64,000 bases of DNA from Ochotona curzoniae (taxonomy: Eukaryota > Chordata > Mammalia > Lagomorpha > Ochotonidae). The notes under the pieces are model-generated. The model was not told the origin of the DNA. It searched no databases and was given only the letters and a program-made list of their open reading frames with translations. Position numbers and translations under genes: made by a program. Position 1 is the stretch's first letter; each line of letters starts with the position of its first letter. The stretch lies in the NCBI RefSeq assembly GCF_017591425.1, contig NW_024466459.1, positions 7,564,001 to 7,628,000 on the forward strand, in the 5' to 3' direction. Of this stretch, positions 32,336-43,440 are shown one piece after another.

Positions 32336-33237
32336 TACACTCCGGGCCCTTGGGATCCTGAGCTAGCCCGCAGGCCGCAGGGCAGACACCAGGATCTCTG
32401 GCTGGAATCTTGCTAACACAGGTACCCAGAGCGGCACCTGCCAGGCTCCCGTCCCAGCCTCAGGGCGGCCTCAGAGGGAGTTCTCGGCCTGGCTTCCTCA
32501 CCTCTGCGTGACTTCCCTCCTCACCCAAACCCTACGGCTCAAGGCCTTGGAATTATAGGCTAAGACTGTCCTGGTACAAGGCCTTTTGAAAGCCATGAAG
32601 AGTTTTCCAGAAACTGCATCTTCCAAGAACTTGCTGGACATCCTCTTGGGTCCCGGGCCAGAGGAAGGAAGGAGGGCAAAGGAGAAAGCTCATCTTGGGA
32701 ATCAGGACAGGAAGAGAAAGGGACCAAGATCGGGGAGTGACAGGAAGTGCGAATCAAGACGATGGGGCGCCCGTGACTCAAGGACATCCGGCAGCTTTGC
32801 TTGCCTTTGGAGGGCCTTCCTGGAAACGTGTGCTTCCTGGCGCTGGTCAGGAACCTTCCAGCAGGGAGCACTGCCCCATGCAGGGGAGGGGCCTCCGCCG
32901 GACTCCGCCCGAGATCGGCCTGCTGGAAATCAGATCTGTTCGGCCTGTTTGCTTTCACTTGGCTTCTCCAGGGAGCCCAGCCACAGGAAGGCTCAGGCTC
33001 CAGAGGTCTCTGCGGGAGGCAGCAGTAGGGCTCGCCCGCTGCACAGCAAGCTGGCAAATCTTCCATTTTAAGTCTGCCCAGAGCTTGGGGTTCAAGTGCT
33101 GAACCCCGTGGGGTGTGATCACAAGAGGCCGACCACACTGAGCAATTTGTCGATGCCTCGGTTTTAAGATCGCATCATACACCTCCCAGCATCACCAGGA
33201 GGATTGAGGAACCAAGACACACAGCACTCAGCCCAGG
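32336..33237. other. Unique intron sequence
   Basis: No gene or repeat recognised. A purine-rich segment near 32670-32760 has open frames on both strands without family resemblance. Confidence 0.4.
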
Positions 33238-33556
33238 ATGCTGGAACTGTGTGGCTGAGTGGGTGGAGTACTGCCTGTTGTGCGGCATTCTGGTTCCAGT
33301 CCTGGCTGTTCCATTTCCAATCCAGCTCCCAGCTAAGGCACTTGGGAAGACAGTGGAGCATGGCCCAGGTCCCCGGGACCGTAGGCCCACACTGGGGACC
33401 TGCAGGAAGCTCCTGGCTCCCGATCTGCCCAGCTCCGGCCCGTAGTCATCTGGGGAGTGAAACAATGGATGGGGGAATCTCTGTGTATCTCTCCCTCCCT
33501 TTCTCTGTAACTCTTGTTTTTTAAACAGAAGAAATAATACATTTTTAAAAATCAAT
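33238..33556 (+). mobile_element. Older SINE
   Basis: GATGCTGGAACTGTGTGGCT, CCAGTCCTGGCTGTTCCATT, then a 3' end TTTTTTAAACAGAAGAAATA. It directly precedes the next SINE. Confidence 0.75.
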
Positions 33557-33562
33557 AAAGCA

Positions 33563-33890
33563 AGCCCGGTGCGGTAGCCTAGCTGCTGAAGTCCTTGACT
33601 TGCATGCGCCAGGATCCCATATGGGAGCCAGTTCTAATGCCGGTAGCCCTGCTTCCCATCAAGCTCCCTGCTTGTGGCCTGGGAGAGCGGGAGAGGACAG
33701 CTCAAAGCCTTGGGACCCTGCACCCGTGTGGGAGACCCGGACGGAGGAGGCTCTGGGTTCCTGGCTTTGAATCAGCTCAGCTCTGGCCGTCTTGGCCGCT
33801 TGGGGAGTGAATCATTAGACAGAGGATCTTCCTTTCTGTCTCTCCTCCTCTCTGTATACCCAACTTTCCAATAATAATCATTAAAAAAAT
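33563..33890 (+). mobile_element. Young C SINE with imperfect target duplication
   Basis: AGCCCGGTGCGGTAGCCTAG to CCAATAATAATCATTAAAA. Flanks ATCAATAAAGCA and ATCAACAAAGCA differ by one base. Confidence 0.92.
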
Positions 33891-33894
33891 CAAC

Positions 33895-35882
33895 AAAGCA
33901 TTCAGCCCAGCCCTCATACTTTCCAAGGATGCCGGCAGGTGCCCTGCAGGTTGGGAGGACGGAGGACACCTCCAGCATAGTCAGGGAGCACTGCCCCTGG
34001 CCACTGTCAGCCCTGCAACCTTACACGGGACATCTCAGGCTGACGTACTTAACTGAGGGGTCCTGGTCCCTTGCCAAGTCTCAAGGGCTCTGGGTGGCGG
34101 GTGTGTGTGGAAGGGGCCCCCAGCTGCTGCCCCCTCTGCAGTCCCTTCTGGCACGGGGAGGGGGGAGGGGGCACACAGCCCTCAGATCTTATCTCCTGCT
34201 TGATCTGACCTCCTCCCACCTCCTCACCTTGGAACCTCCAATGACGCACGATGGAGGAGCCTGGCTTTTCTCAGACAGGACTTAAGCTCCTTTGATCTCA
34301 GTTGTAGCAGGATGGGGAGGGGATGTAGGAAGAGACAGGCCCCTCATTCCTGGAGCTATCCCTAGCAGCTTCAGCGAGGTTACCCGCAACAACGACAGCC
34401 TGCACTTCCACACACAACTACATGCACAGCTAGCCCCCAAACTCCTCGGGGATCGGGGTTCTCCCTTCTTCCATTTCAAACTTCAAGCCCTTTTCTAGGA
34501 GCGGGGGGCAGACCTCTTTCTGAAACTGCAGGGCCAGGGGCATCCATCCAAGGGAAGCAGACCATGTCACCCCCAGAGGGGACCCAAGGCAAGAAGCCTG
34601 CATGACAGAGGCAGAAGAGACAGGAAGAGAAGCTGGCTCATGCCTCCCCAAAGTGGGCACTGGGAAGATGAGAGCCCGGGAACCCAGGCAGGGAGGCTGA
34701 CCTCATGGCCATGGTGGCAGAAGCAATAATGGTTCAGCACCAAGATGCCCGGGTCCATGGCGTTTCTGATGCCTCCTGCCCTGAGGATGAAGGCCGGAGG
34801 GCATACGGGGTGTGCACAGTGGCTTCTTGCAGGCTGGGATAAAGGACACCCTTGGAAATGAGATGATGGAGAGAAGCCTGCAGCTCACTTCTTCCTGGCA
34901 AGGGAGGATATTGGATGCCAGTGCTGCCATGGTGGCACACAACCGGCAGCTGCCAGCTGGCAGTGCCCGGGGGAGACTCCAGGGCCTGCTAGCTGGAAGG
35001 AAGCCACAGCAGAGTGTAGTCCCAACTTCCAGGAGCCATGAGCAGCAAGGTGGGAGGCTGATGCCTCAACTTCTTTCATAGTGTGTGGCTACCTGAGGTC
35101 AAACTCCAAATCTTCCCAGCTCCGCCACGCAGTCCTGCCCAGAGGGCTGGCCTAGGTTGGCCTTCTGGGAGCATCCTGGGGACACTGGATGGAGCTGGCC
35201 CTCCGGACACTCAGCCATTCACCCCCCTGCCTCCCCCCACACACAGTTTCCCTGGCTCCAGACTTTAGTCTCCCCTCCCCCAGTCACCTAAAGTTTTTCA
35301 TCACACGCAAGTCAGAAGATCCCAGTTAAGAGCAGGTCCCGCCTCCCAGATCCCAGATTACTCAACCCCTCACCCTTCGGTCTCCAGCCCCAAGCCTTAT
35401 CTCTGTTCCAGCCCTGCTCCCAGCTCCTCCAGGGGTCACTCTCACCCCCACCCCCAGCAGCAGCTGTCCTGGACGTTGGCTCATTCTTGACCCCTCCACT
35501 CACTCCCAGCTCCACCTGAAGGCGGTGGGGAGCTGAGATGGGGAGCAGGAAGACACAGAGAGAAGCCATAAGCAAACACCTTGCTCGCCACACCTGGGCA
35601 CAGGCCGGCCCCGCCTCAGAAATCAGCCAATTTCTCAAGGGTCGGAGTTCGGAATGCCTGGGCCAACAGCCAACTCCAAGCCCCTCTGGAAAAGCTGTGG
35701 AAAAAACTACAACTCGGATTTCCCCTCCCAGGGTCACCTCTGCCCACCCCCTGCCCCACTAATGACCCCCCCACCCCCATTTGCTTGTGATTCCCCAGTC
35801 TCCAGCAGCTGGGGCTGCTGGCTGTTCAGAGGCAGCAGCCACAGTAGCCTGGGTGTTTATTCATCAGACCCAGCACTGCTGG
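33895..35882. other. Unique intron sequence
   Basis: Two kb without SINE or gene. It contains a perfect half of a REST-type motif (TTCAGCACCA, about 34734) without a good second half. Confidence 0.4.
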
Positions 35883-36160
35883 GTGGGCCCAGCACGATGA
35901 CTCAATTGGCTAATCCTTCTACAGGCGTCAGGATTCCCCTATGGGTGCCTGGTTGGAGTCCTGGCTGCTCCACTTCCCATCCAGCTCCCTGCTGGTGTCC
36001 TGGGAAAGCAGCAGAGGACGACCCAAAGCCTTGGGACCCTGTACCCACATGGGAGGCCTGGAGGAAGCTCCTGGCTCCTGGCTCCGGATAAGCTCTGGCT
36101 GTTGCAGCCACTTGGGGAGTGAACCAGCAGATGCAAGGTCTTTCTCTGTCCCCCTCACTT
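35883..36160 (+). mobile_element. SINE, intermediate divergence, tail missing
   Basis: GTGGGCCCAGCACGATGACT, CATGGGAGGCCTGGAGGAAG, CCACTTGGGGAGTGAACCAG. The A-rich tail is not evident. Confidence 0.78.
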
Positions 36161-36879
36161 GGAAGGAACCTTCTCCCACGGCCCCCTCTTGGTCCCTGCA
36201 GGGACCACCAGACCCAGGGGAGAGCTCACTAGTGTCTCAGACCTTGAACTTCCCCCTCGGTGGGAAGCAGCAGCTGCTCTCAGGGATGGGACAGGCAAAG
36301 TCCAAGTTCAGAGGAGATAAGCCACGCTAATCAGTCACCTGGGGGGTGACAGCCCACACAGCACCCCATACTCAGCACCAGCACGTCTCCCCGACACCCA
36401 GGAGAAATGGGGGCCTCCCTGGATGGCGGTGGCGGCCCCTGGGCTGCCGGAAGCCTGCTTGGGTCTGGCTTGGCTCCAGCTAAGTCCCCATTTCTGGGAG
36501 AAATCCACAGCTCCACTCCCCCTTCCTTTGTGCCCTGTTCTTTGTTCTCTTAAAATTCAGTCCATCCTGCCGGTGGTCCCCTCCTCCATCCCTGCTCAGA
36601 CAGGGGGCGGGGGCTCCGGGGAGTTATTAGAAACCCAGGCCGTGCAGAAGTTGCCTAGTGGAGGGAGGCCCTGCCGGCTCACATTCTCCCCCACCCCCTG
36701 ACGGAGGAGAAAACCCGCTCTGGGCCGGACCCCTCCATGGGGTTCGGGATGGGGGGAGTCTCCCCTCCAGCAAGCCAGCTTCCTATGTCCCACTATACAA
36801 AGTCCTCATCAAGGAACTCCTCCCGAAGTGACTTCCCAGGATCCGGGACAAGGGTGGACTCCATGGATCTCCAGGAGGG

Positions 36880-38560
36880 AGGCGCGGGGACGTGCTGGTC
36901 AGATGGCAAGGGGCAGAGCCCAAGAGGACAAGTTCCCGGACAACAGGGCAAGGAAAATCGCCGCGTTTCCGCGGCTCGGCGGCACCAGGGACCTGGTGTG
37001 GGTTAGGAGCGAGCGCCCCTCCCCCAGGCAGTCCCACACAGTGACACACTGTCCTCTCCCGGCCCTACCAGCCTGCGTCCCCGGTTCCCTCCAAGCACTC
37101 GGCCCTGGTGGGTGGGCGCACTCACCCGCGGCGGCCAGGGTCCCCCAGCAAGCAGGAGAGCAGCTCCAGCGGACGCACCCGCGGTCCACGGGGCAGTTTG
37201 GTAGCTCCGGCTGGGGGGCGCTCCAGGGAGGGGGCGGAGCCGGCCGATCCCCAAGCCCCGCGGGCCCGAGCGGGCGGTTAAACCATCAAGCGGCCGCTCC
37301 CAGCCGGACACCCGGAGCGCTTCGCTGGGGCGCAAGCGGGAGCGCGGGTTCCGGCGGCGAGAAGCCGGCTCCGGGGCTGCGAAGGGGCCACGGCGCGCCC
37401 CGCCCCGCCAAGAGGAGCCTGGGCCTCTCCCGGCCTTGGCCTCCAAGTCTTCCGAGCAAGGCGGGCGGGGCGGGCGCCCGGCAAGGGAGGGAAGGGCTGG
37501 CGGGGAGGGGAAGGGGGGCGGAGAGTGTCGGTTCCCTGGGCCAGTCCCTTCCAGACAGCCCGATCGCTCCTTTCTCCACGATGGGGCCACACTAGGCGGC
37601 GTGTGCCGCGGCGCGTGGACGAGGGAGGGCGTGCGCGGCCGCCACGATCCTGGTCTTATTCACCGGGACTCAGGGCGCACACGCCCCTCTCGGGGAAGCC
37701 GCACCGCCACACACCCCAATTCCTGCGCCGGAGAAACGGGGGGTTGCCCGAGAAGAGGGTGCCCGGGGCCGAGCCAGAACCCCGAGTCCCGCGACGCTGT
37801 GCTGGGGTATGCCTGCCTTCCTCTTCTCCCCAAAGCGCGCTCCACTGGAACGCGCGGTGCGTGGTCCCGGGTCCCAGGCACCCGAGCCTCCCCGGGTCGG
37901 CGTGGGGTCGTCCTGCGCCCTTCTCCCCGCCCGACGGCACCCCCACTCACGGCTTCCTCCAGCCCCTCAGCGGGGCTCGAGCCTTTTGGTGCCACGCAGG
38001 GTGCAGGCGGCCAGGGCGGCTGGCGAGTCGCCTACCTCGGTTCCCGGAGACCCGAGCGCGGGGCGACTGCGCCGTCCGGTCCGTGGGCTCGGCGCGGCGG
38101 CGGGGCTGGCGGCCCATGTCAGCGCCGGCGCTGCTTTCCCTCTCGGCCTGGGCTGTCCGGGCTGGAGCCGCTCGGACACTCCCCTTCCAGGCTCCTCCCG
38201 CGCTCCCGCCCGCGCCCTCCGCGCTCATGTCACGGGGCTGCCGCAGCCAATGGCCGCCCGGCCGCCCGGCCTCCCCCGTTCAAATCAGAAGCCGGAGACT
38301 CTTGGAGCTCCAAGCGGGGCGACCCAAGATCGGGGGAAAGGGGGTGCAGGGAGTGTGACACCCGCACCCCGCGCCACCTGGCTTCTCCAGCATCGAGAGC
38401 GCCTCTCTTTCCGAGGGTTTTGCGCGAGGTCCCTTTAAGGCTTTGCCCCGAGGCCGGCGGCGACCCGAAACCTAGACGCCCCGCCCGCCCCGCCGCCCCG
38501 CGCGGGGCCCCAGGACCCACGGGAGACCCCAGCGGGAGCGCGGGCGCCGCCTGGTTTACG
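36880..38560. promoter_or_regulatory. CDC42EP4: CpG island: CDC42EP4 promoter and first exon region
   Basis: About 1.7 kb of very GC- and CpG-rich, SINE-free DNA at the expected 5' end of CDC42EP4. It has multiple GC boxes (for example GGCGGGCGGGGCGGGCG near 37462) and a CCAAT box in GCAGCCAATGGCCGCCC (about 38244-38260). On the minus strand there are three good donor sites: CCGAG|GTAGG (exon end 38036), GAAGCC|GTGAGT (37951) and CGCGG|GTGAGT (37126). The CCAAT position would put a start near 38170-38190 and an exon of about 150 nt ending at 38036. Use of all three is inference. Confidence 0.75.
38036..38190 (-). other. CDC42EP4: Candidate CDC42EP4 non-coding exon 1
   Basis: Predicted from a CCAAT box 55-75 nt upstream on the minus strand and a GAG|GTAGGC donor at its 3' end. 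Contains small ATG-initiated frames but no resemblance to a protein. The donors at 37951 and 37126 give alternative exon ends. Confidence 0.4.
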
Positions 38561-38977
38561 GGTTCTTCCCGGCTCCCACCGCAGGCGGCCTGCTCCACCA
38601 AACAGGACCCGCTGAGGCCGCAGGGCTCCTGGCAAGCCCGAAAAGGGATTAACGCCGAGTCCCCTGGACTCTGTTCTTGGAATAGTTTCGACTTGTGAGA
38701 CCAGAGCGTTACCAAAGTAATAAATGCGGGCGGTGCACCGGTCAACAAAAGGAAAGTGGACCCCCGCGCAAAGTTCTCTGGCAAAGGCAAAGGCTTGGGG
38801 GTGCAGACATGCCACGCCTCCCCATTCCTCCCAGAGCTGCACCTCTGCTTGGGGCCCCAAGGGCCCACGGGAGACCTGAACCCCGCATGCTTGCCCTCCC
38901 TATCTGGCCCTTCTGTGCCCAAGGAGCATTCACGCATCAAGAAGTGCAGATGGATGCATGCCAGGTGTGAAGGGGAT

Positions 38978-39257
38978 TTAAAGAGTCAGGTGTTTGTGGC
39001 ATAGTCCAGTAACACACCACTTGTAACTGCGGGCTCCCTGTGTCTGAGCACCTGGTCCATCTCCCTGCTCGTGCACCTTGTCAGGCCAGCAGAAGATGGC
39101 CTGTATGCTTGGGCCACTGTCGCCATGTTGGAAGTTCCCGGCTCCTGGTTTCAGACCTGCCAGTTGCTGCCGTTCGGGAGAGTGAGCCCACAGATGGAAG
39201 ATCTCTCTCTCTCCTCTCTGTGTCACTCTGCCTTTTAGTAAACAGTCTTCAAAAAAA
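38978..39257 (+). mobile_element. Older SINE, first half of an inverted pair
   Basis: GAGTCAGGTGTTTGTGGCAT, GCCAGCAGAAGATGGCCTGT, 3' end TTTTAGTAAACAGTCTTC. Confidence 0.65.
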
Positions 39258-39640
39258 GATTTGTTTATTTAAGAGTTTAGAGAAAGGGAAAAACGTGCAG
39301 AGGAGACCTTCCATCTGCCGGCACGCTCCCCACATGGCCGAAATGGCCAGCACTGGGCCAGGCTGAAGGCGGAAACCAGGAGCTTCATTGGGATCGCCCA
39401 CACGTGTGGCAGGACCCCCAGCACCACAGCCATCTTCCGCTACTTTTCCCAGACCACGAGCAGAGTCAGATCAGAATGGAGCAGGGACGGGCACTAGGAC
39501 TCAACTGGCTAATCATCCACCTCCAGATGCCAGCGTCTCCTAGGGCACTAGTCTCGGCTGCTCCAGGAAGGAAGAGAGAAATGGAGCAGCCAGGACACAA
39601 ACCAGCGCCCTTATTGGATGTTCATATTGCAGGCAATGGC
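39258..39640 (-). mobile_element. Older SINE(s), minus orientation
   Basis: AAAGATTTGTTTATTTAAGA, GGAGACCTTCCATCTGCCGG. Toward the right it carries what look like parts of two minus-strand SINE heads (around 39490 and 39590), so it may be composite. Confidence 0.6.
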
Positions 39641-39769
39641 TGGACTCAACTATGGCACAGCACCAATCAGCCTTAAAAAAAAAAAAAGCAATATGCAAAC
39701 TGGAGTAGGCGGCGATCCTTATGACCTGGAGTGGGGCAGGGGCAGAACTCAGGAAAGGATGGGTTGGAG

Positions 39770-39880
39770 GAGGCGTTCAGGCACCTCTGGTTTGGAATTC
39801 CAGTTCTGCCCCCTGGCAGCTGACAGAATGTCCACCAGCTGCCCCTGTGTAATATGGGAAGGGCAATCCCTGGCTGGGCC
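39770..39880 (+). mobile_element. MIR remnant
   Basis: TTTGGAATTCCAGTTCTGCC and CTGTGTAATATGGGAAGGGC correspond to the MIR core. Confidence 0.55.
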
Positions 39881-40894
39881 AGGGAAGCTCCAGTGCCTGC
39901 CCCCAGGCGGACCAAACCTCTGAGTCCTGAGCTACCTTCTCCTCCAGAGAGCCCAGCTTAAGTCTTACCAATTCCCCAAAGATTTTCCTGATGTTTTTCT
40001 AGAAACACCTTCTCCCCTGTGTCTTTTCTTCTAGATTTAGTACCAAGTCTTGCTCCTTGGGGTGTATTTATTAGTCATTTCGTTTCCTTTTGACAAGTTT
40101 CTTTGAGTTTGGTCGACATTAGATTCCTTCTCCGAAAAGCATACCCCCAGGACAGACACTTTAGGTCCCTTTGTCATTCTGCTGCCCCTTATTCAAATTC
40201 AGGCTCCTTTAGCCAATGCTGGATGGTCGGAGAAAGTTTGTCCTTGGGAAGTCCCAGCTTGGGCCCTGTGAGGCCCACCACCCTTTAGGAAGGATCTGGG
40301 GCCTGCAGATGCCTCTGGCCAGCATCCTAGAATTGTGGGAGACCGGCTGGGAGGGACAAGCTGCCCATATTCCCTGCTGCGTGGACTCCCACTCCTGCGA
40401 AGCGCTCAAGAAGTTTCCAAGCAAGTTCTGCTCCAACCTTTTAGGCCAGAGCTGCCCATGGCTAATCAGAAGAAATTAGTCAAAGAAAAAAAAAAAAAAA
40501 CCCAAGGAGGCTTGAATATCTACCTTGAATTTTCTGGCAAAGTCTAAGCTTCAGACTTTGGGGAAGGATTTGAAGTCTTCACTGAACCTGGGGTGAAACT
40601 TGACCTACAAGCCTTTAGGCCTGGGCGTGTGTCTCTGCCTGTCTGGGGAAGCCAGGACCTGCCTCTCAGCCCTGGGGTGCTGCGTATCCCAGCGATTCTG
40701 TTGGGCCACTCCTGCTTATGTGGCCCCTCCCCTTCCAGGATGACCCCGCCCCCTCAATGGGGCCCCTCCCTTTCCATTGTGCCCCTTCTGTCAGTACATT
40801 CTTCCTGGGGTTGGTTCACACTAGTTTCTGGGCACTTTGTTCGCATTCTTCTGTCCTAGCCCTAAGAAGGAGATTGGGTTGGCAACCCCAGTCC

Positions 40895-40975
40895 CTCTCT
40901 GCTCCTAGCCTCCAAGTGTGACCCTGGGCAGGTCACGTCATCTCCAAGGGCCCTCTCCATTCCCATCCCCAGTCC
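40895..40975 (+). mobile_element. MIR core remnant
   Basis: CTCCAAGTGTGACCCTGGGC followed by AGGTCACGTCATCTCCAAGG. Confidence 0.5.
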
Positions 40976-41715
40976 CTTACTGAATGGACACTTCAAGATG
41001 TGGGCAGAACCCCCAGCCAGCAGGGTTTGGTCACTGCACGTGTTCATGTGTTGGAAATTTACTGTGCAAACTTGAAGGTGGAATTCTGGAAGGTGACTTG
41101 TATTAAATGAGGTTCCCAGGGCGGTACCCGCTGTGATATTAGTTGCTTTGTGGGAAGAAGAGAGAACCAAGCTGGCGGCGGCAGCATGTTCTGTATCCTG
41201 TGCGATAGCTGCACAGTCTCCCACCCTCCAGCCAGAAGCCCCTCCCCACATGCAGCCCCTTGGCCTTGGACCCTCAGAACCTAGAGCTGAATAAATCCTT
41301 ACTCTGTCAGTCACCCAGGTGTGGGATCAGTTTCAACAATAGCAGATGGAGGAGCGGCCTATCCCTTGGCTGTGGACCTGGCCTCGGTCTAGCCACTTCC
41401 AGTCTCCCTCTGTGCTGCCCAGCTCTTGGAGACCATCTAAGGTCCTTCCCTGGGGCTGGGCCAATCCTTGGTGAGCGTCTGGAAAAATCCCAAGGAGACC
41501 CTGGCGCTCAGGAGCAGACTCATTGCACCCCCTGGTGGAAAAGTACCCCCATCTGGGGACTCATGGCCCAGGCTCCAGGTGCATGGATGCAGCCAGAGAG
41601 ACACTCTTCACCTGCCTGGAAATTCTCTGGGAATGGGAAGTGGGAGACAATGGAGAAGATGGGTGAGTGGGCTGTGGCAGAGCAGAGAGACCACGAATGC
41701 TCATCAGAAATAGAA

Positions 41716-42060
41716 GGGTCCAGCACAGTAACCTAGTGGCTAAGGTCCTCACCTTGCACATGCCTGAAGGCCATATGGGCACTGGTTTGTGTCCCAGCTG
41801 CTCCACTTCCCATCCAGCTCCCTGCTGGTGACCTGGGAAAGCAGTAAAGGATGGTCCAAAGCCTTGGGACCCAGCACCTACATGGGAGACCCAAAGAGAG
41901 CTCCTGGCTTCAAATCAGCTCAGCTCTGGCCATTGTGGCCACTCGAAGAGTGAACCAATGGATGGAAGATCTTCCTCTCTGTCTCTCCTTCTCTGTAGAT
42001 CTGATGTTCCAATAAAAACAAATAAATCCTAAAAAACAAAACAAAACAAACAAACAACAA
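41716..42060 (+). mobile_element. Young C SINE
   Basis: AGGGTCCAGCACAGTAACCT to CCAATAAAAACAAATAAATC, then a long A-rich tail of AAAC units. Confidence 0.92.
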
Positions 42061-42164
42061 AAAAGGACAGAACACCTGGGGGTCCTGCCTAGCGTGTCAC
42101 CTTAGGAGAGTCTAGACCATGGGATGAAAAATGTCACATGCCATGGAAGCCCCCAATTAATGTT

Positions 42165-42475
42165 TTAAATTAATTAATTAACTAATTTGCAAATCAGAGT
42201 TGCCATGAGAGAGGGAAGGAGAGAGATCTTTCATTCACTGGTTCAGTCCTCAGATGGCCAGAGCTGAGCCAGGCGGAAGCCAGGAACCAGGAGCTTCCTC
42301 AAGGTGTCTCATGTAGGTGGCAGGATCTCCAGCACTTGGCATCCTCTGCTGCTTTCCCAGGCACACTGGCAGAGAGCTGAATCGGAAGTTTAACAGCCAG
42401 GACTGAAATCAGTGTCCCAATGGGATGCCAGTGTGGCAAGCTTTAACCACTCTACCACACCACAGTGCTGGTCGC
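42165..42475 (-). mobile_element. Older SINE, minus orientation
   Basis: AATTTGCAAATCAGAGTTGC, GGAGCTTCCTCAAGGTGTCT, ending in the head complement ACTCTACCACACCACAGTGC. Confidence 0.8.
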
Positions 42476-42689
42476 CCTCGTTACTGTTGTCATTCGGGTA
42501 TTGCCATAAGCTCTCAGCTCCTGGTCGCCATGGTTCCCTCTGTGTCTCCTCCAGGGAAAGGACTGATGGCTTGAGACAGTCCCAGTTCATAACAGGCTGC
42601 CTCTGTTTCTCTCACTTCTTAGAACCCAGAACTTCCCTGACCAGTGGCCCTGTGAGGGGTGGGAGAGGTCAGCGTGGCCCCGGGGTGCT

Positions 42690-42860
42690 CCAAAGGCCTA
42701 CAGGGCTGCGGCAGGAGCACAGGCTCTGTGGCCAGACAATGGGTTCGACCCAAGTCACTCGTGTTCCCCTGGGCTTGGTTTTCGCATGTGGACATTGGAG
42801 ACCACACAGGTCACCTCATGGCGTTTGGCATGACGTTGCTGGATAAGGCGCATCCAGCTC
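42690..42860 (+). mobile_element. MIR remnant
   Basis: GCACAGGCTCTGTGGCCAGA, then TGGGTTCGACCCAAGTCACT match the MIR 5' core (complex-trait order: -CTCTG-GCCAGACTG-GGGTTCGAATCC-). Confidence 0.6.
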
Positions 42861-43269
42861 AGTGGAATTGGGGCCACAGGGATGGCTCACTGTGTCAGCC
42901 AGCCGGGCCAGCCCTGAGCAGCCACCCTTGCACACAACAGGCCTGTCCCTGCTGGTGGTTCCCAGAATTTAACCAACAGAAAAAAAAATGACCAGCATTA
43001 TCTGCAAGAGGCTGTCTGGGGTTTCTGATAAAGGACTTTTGTCAGGCTCTGGGTGGGGCAGGGATGGGGGCTCACCCAGAGGGGCCACGCCTGAGTCATT
43101 GTCCCAGCAGGGCGACAATGCAGAGGTCCAGCTCTGCTGGGGAACAGCCCAGGCAAGCCAGGATCCCTGCCCTGCTGCCAGAGGAACGGAGGGGAAAAAA
43201 GGAGGTGAGTGGGGCGCACTTCTGTGTGCCTCCAGTGCCAGCCTGTCTCCTCCCAGCTGGGTAGCCAGT

Positions 43270-43440
43270 GTGACTTATCTGCAAGGTAGAGTGACAGAGA
43301 GAGGGGGAGACAGGAGAGAGATTGTCCATCTACCGATTCGCTCCCCAAATGGCTGCAACATCTGGGGCTGGGGAGCAGGCACCCATGCCCTGAGCCAGCA
43401 TGGGTGCCTCCAGGGTCTGCTCTCAGGCAACCTGGAGTCA
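43270..43440 (-). mobile_element. SINE fragment, minus orientation
   Basis: GCAAGGTAGAGTGACAGAGA, TTGTCCATCTACCGATTCGC, CCCCAAATGGCTGCAAC. The head half is unclear. Confidence 0.65.

Larger units (their letters stand above)
15646..38035 (-). other. CDC42EP4: CDC42EP4 intron 1 (predicted)
   Basis: Interval between the exon 2 acceptor and the CpG island that should hold exon 1. It is about 22 kb if the donor at 38035 is used and about 21.5 kb with the one at 37125. It carries the densest SINE clusters of the window and one VNTR-bearing insertion. No recognisable coding exon of another gene was found in it. Confidence 0.65.
38561..41715. other. Intergenic sequence upstream of CDC42EP4
   Basis: Apart from the SINE pair and MIR pieces listed, unique. 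An AT-rich stretch (39960-40130) and an A-run near 40484 are present. A CTCF-like core GCACCCCCTGGTGG lies near 41525. No gene recognised. Confidence 0.4.

Noticed and set aside
34733..34755. REST/NRSF-like site (TTCAGCACCA)
   Set aside because: Only the left half matches. The right half does not resemble GGACAGC at either canonical or split spacing.
37436..38698. 420-codon plus-strand open frame across the CpG island, with other 200-277-codon frames beside it
   Set aside because: Several frames on both strands are open at once, Ala/Arg/Pro/Gly-rich and without any family resemblance. Stop codons are simply rare in such GC-rich DNA.
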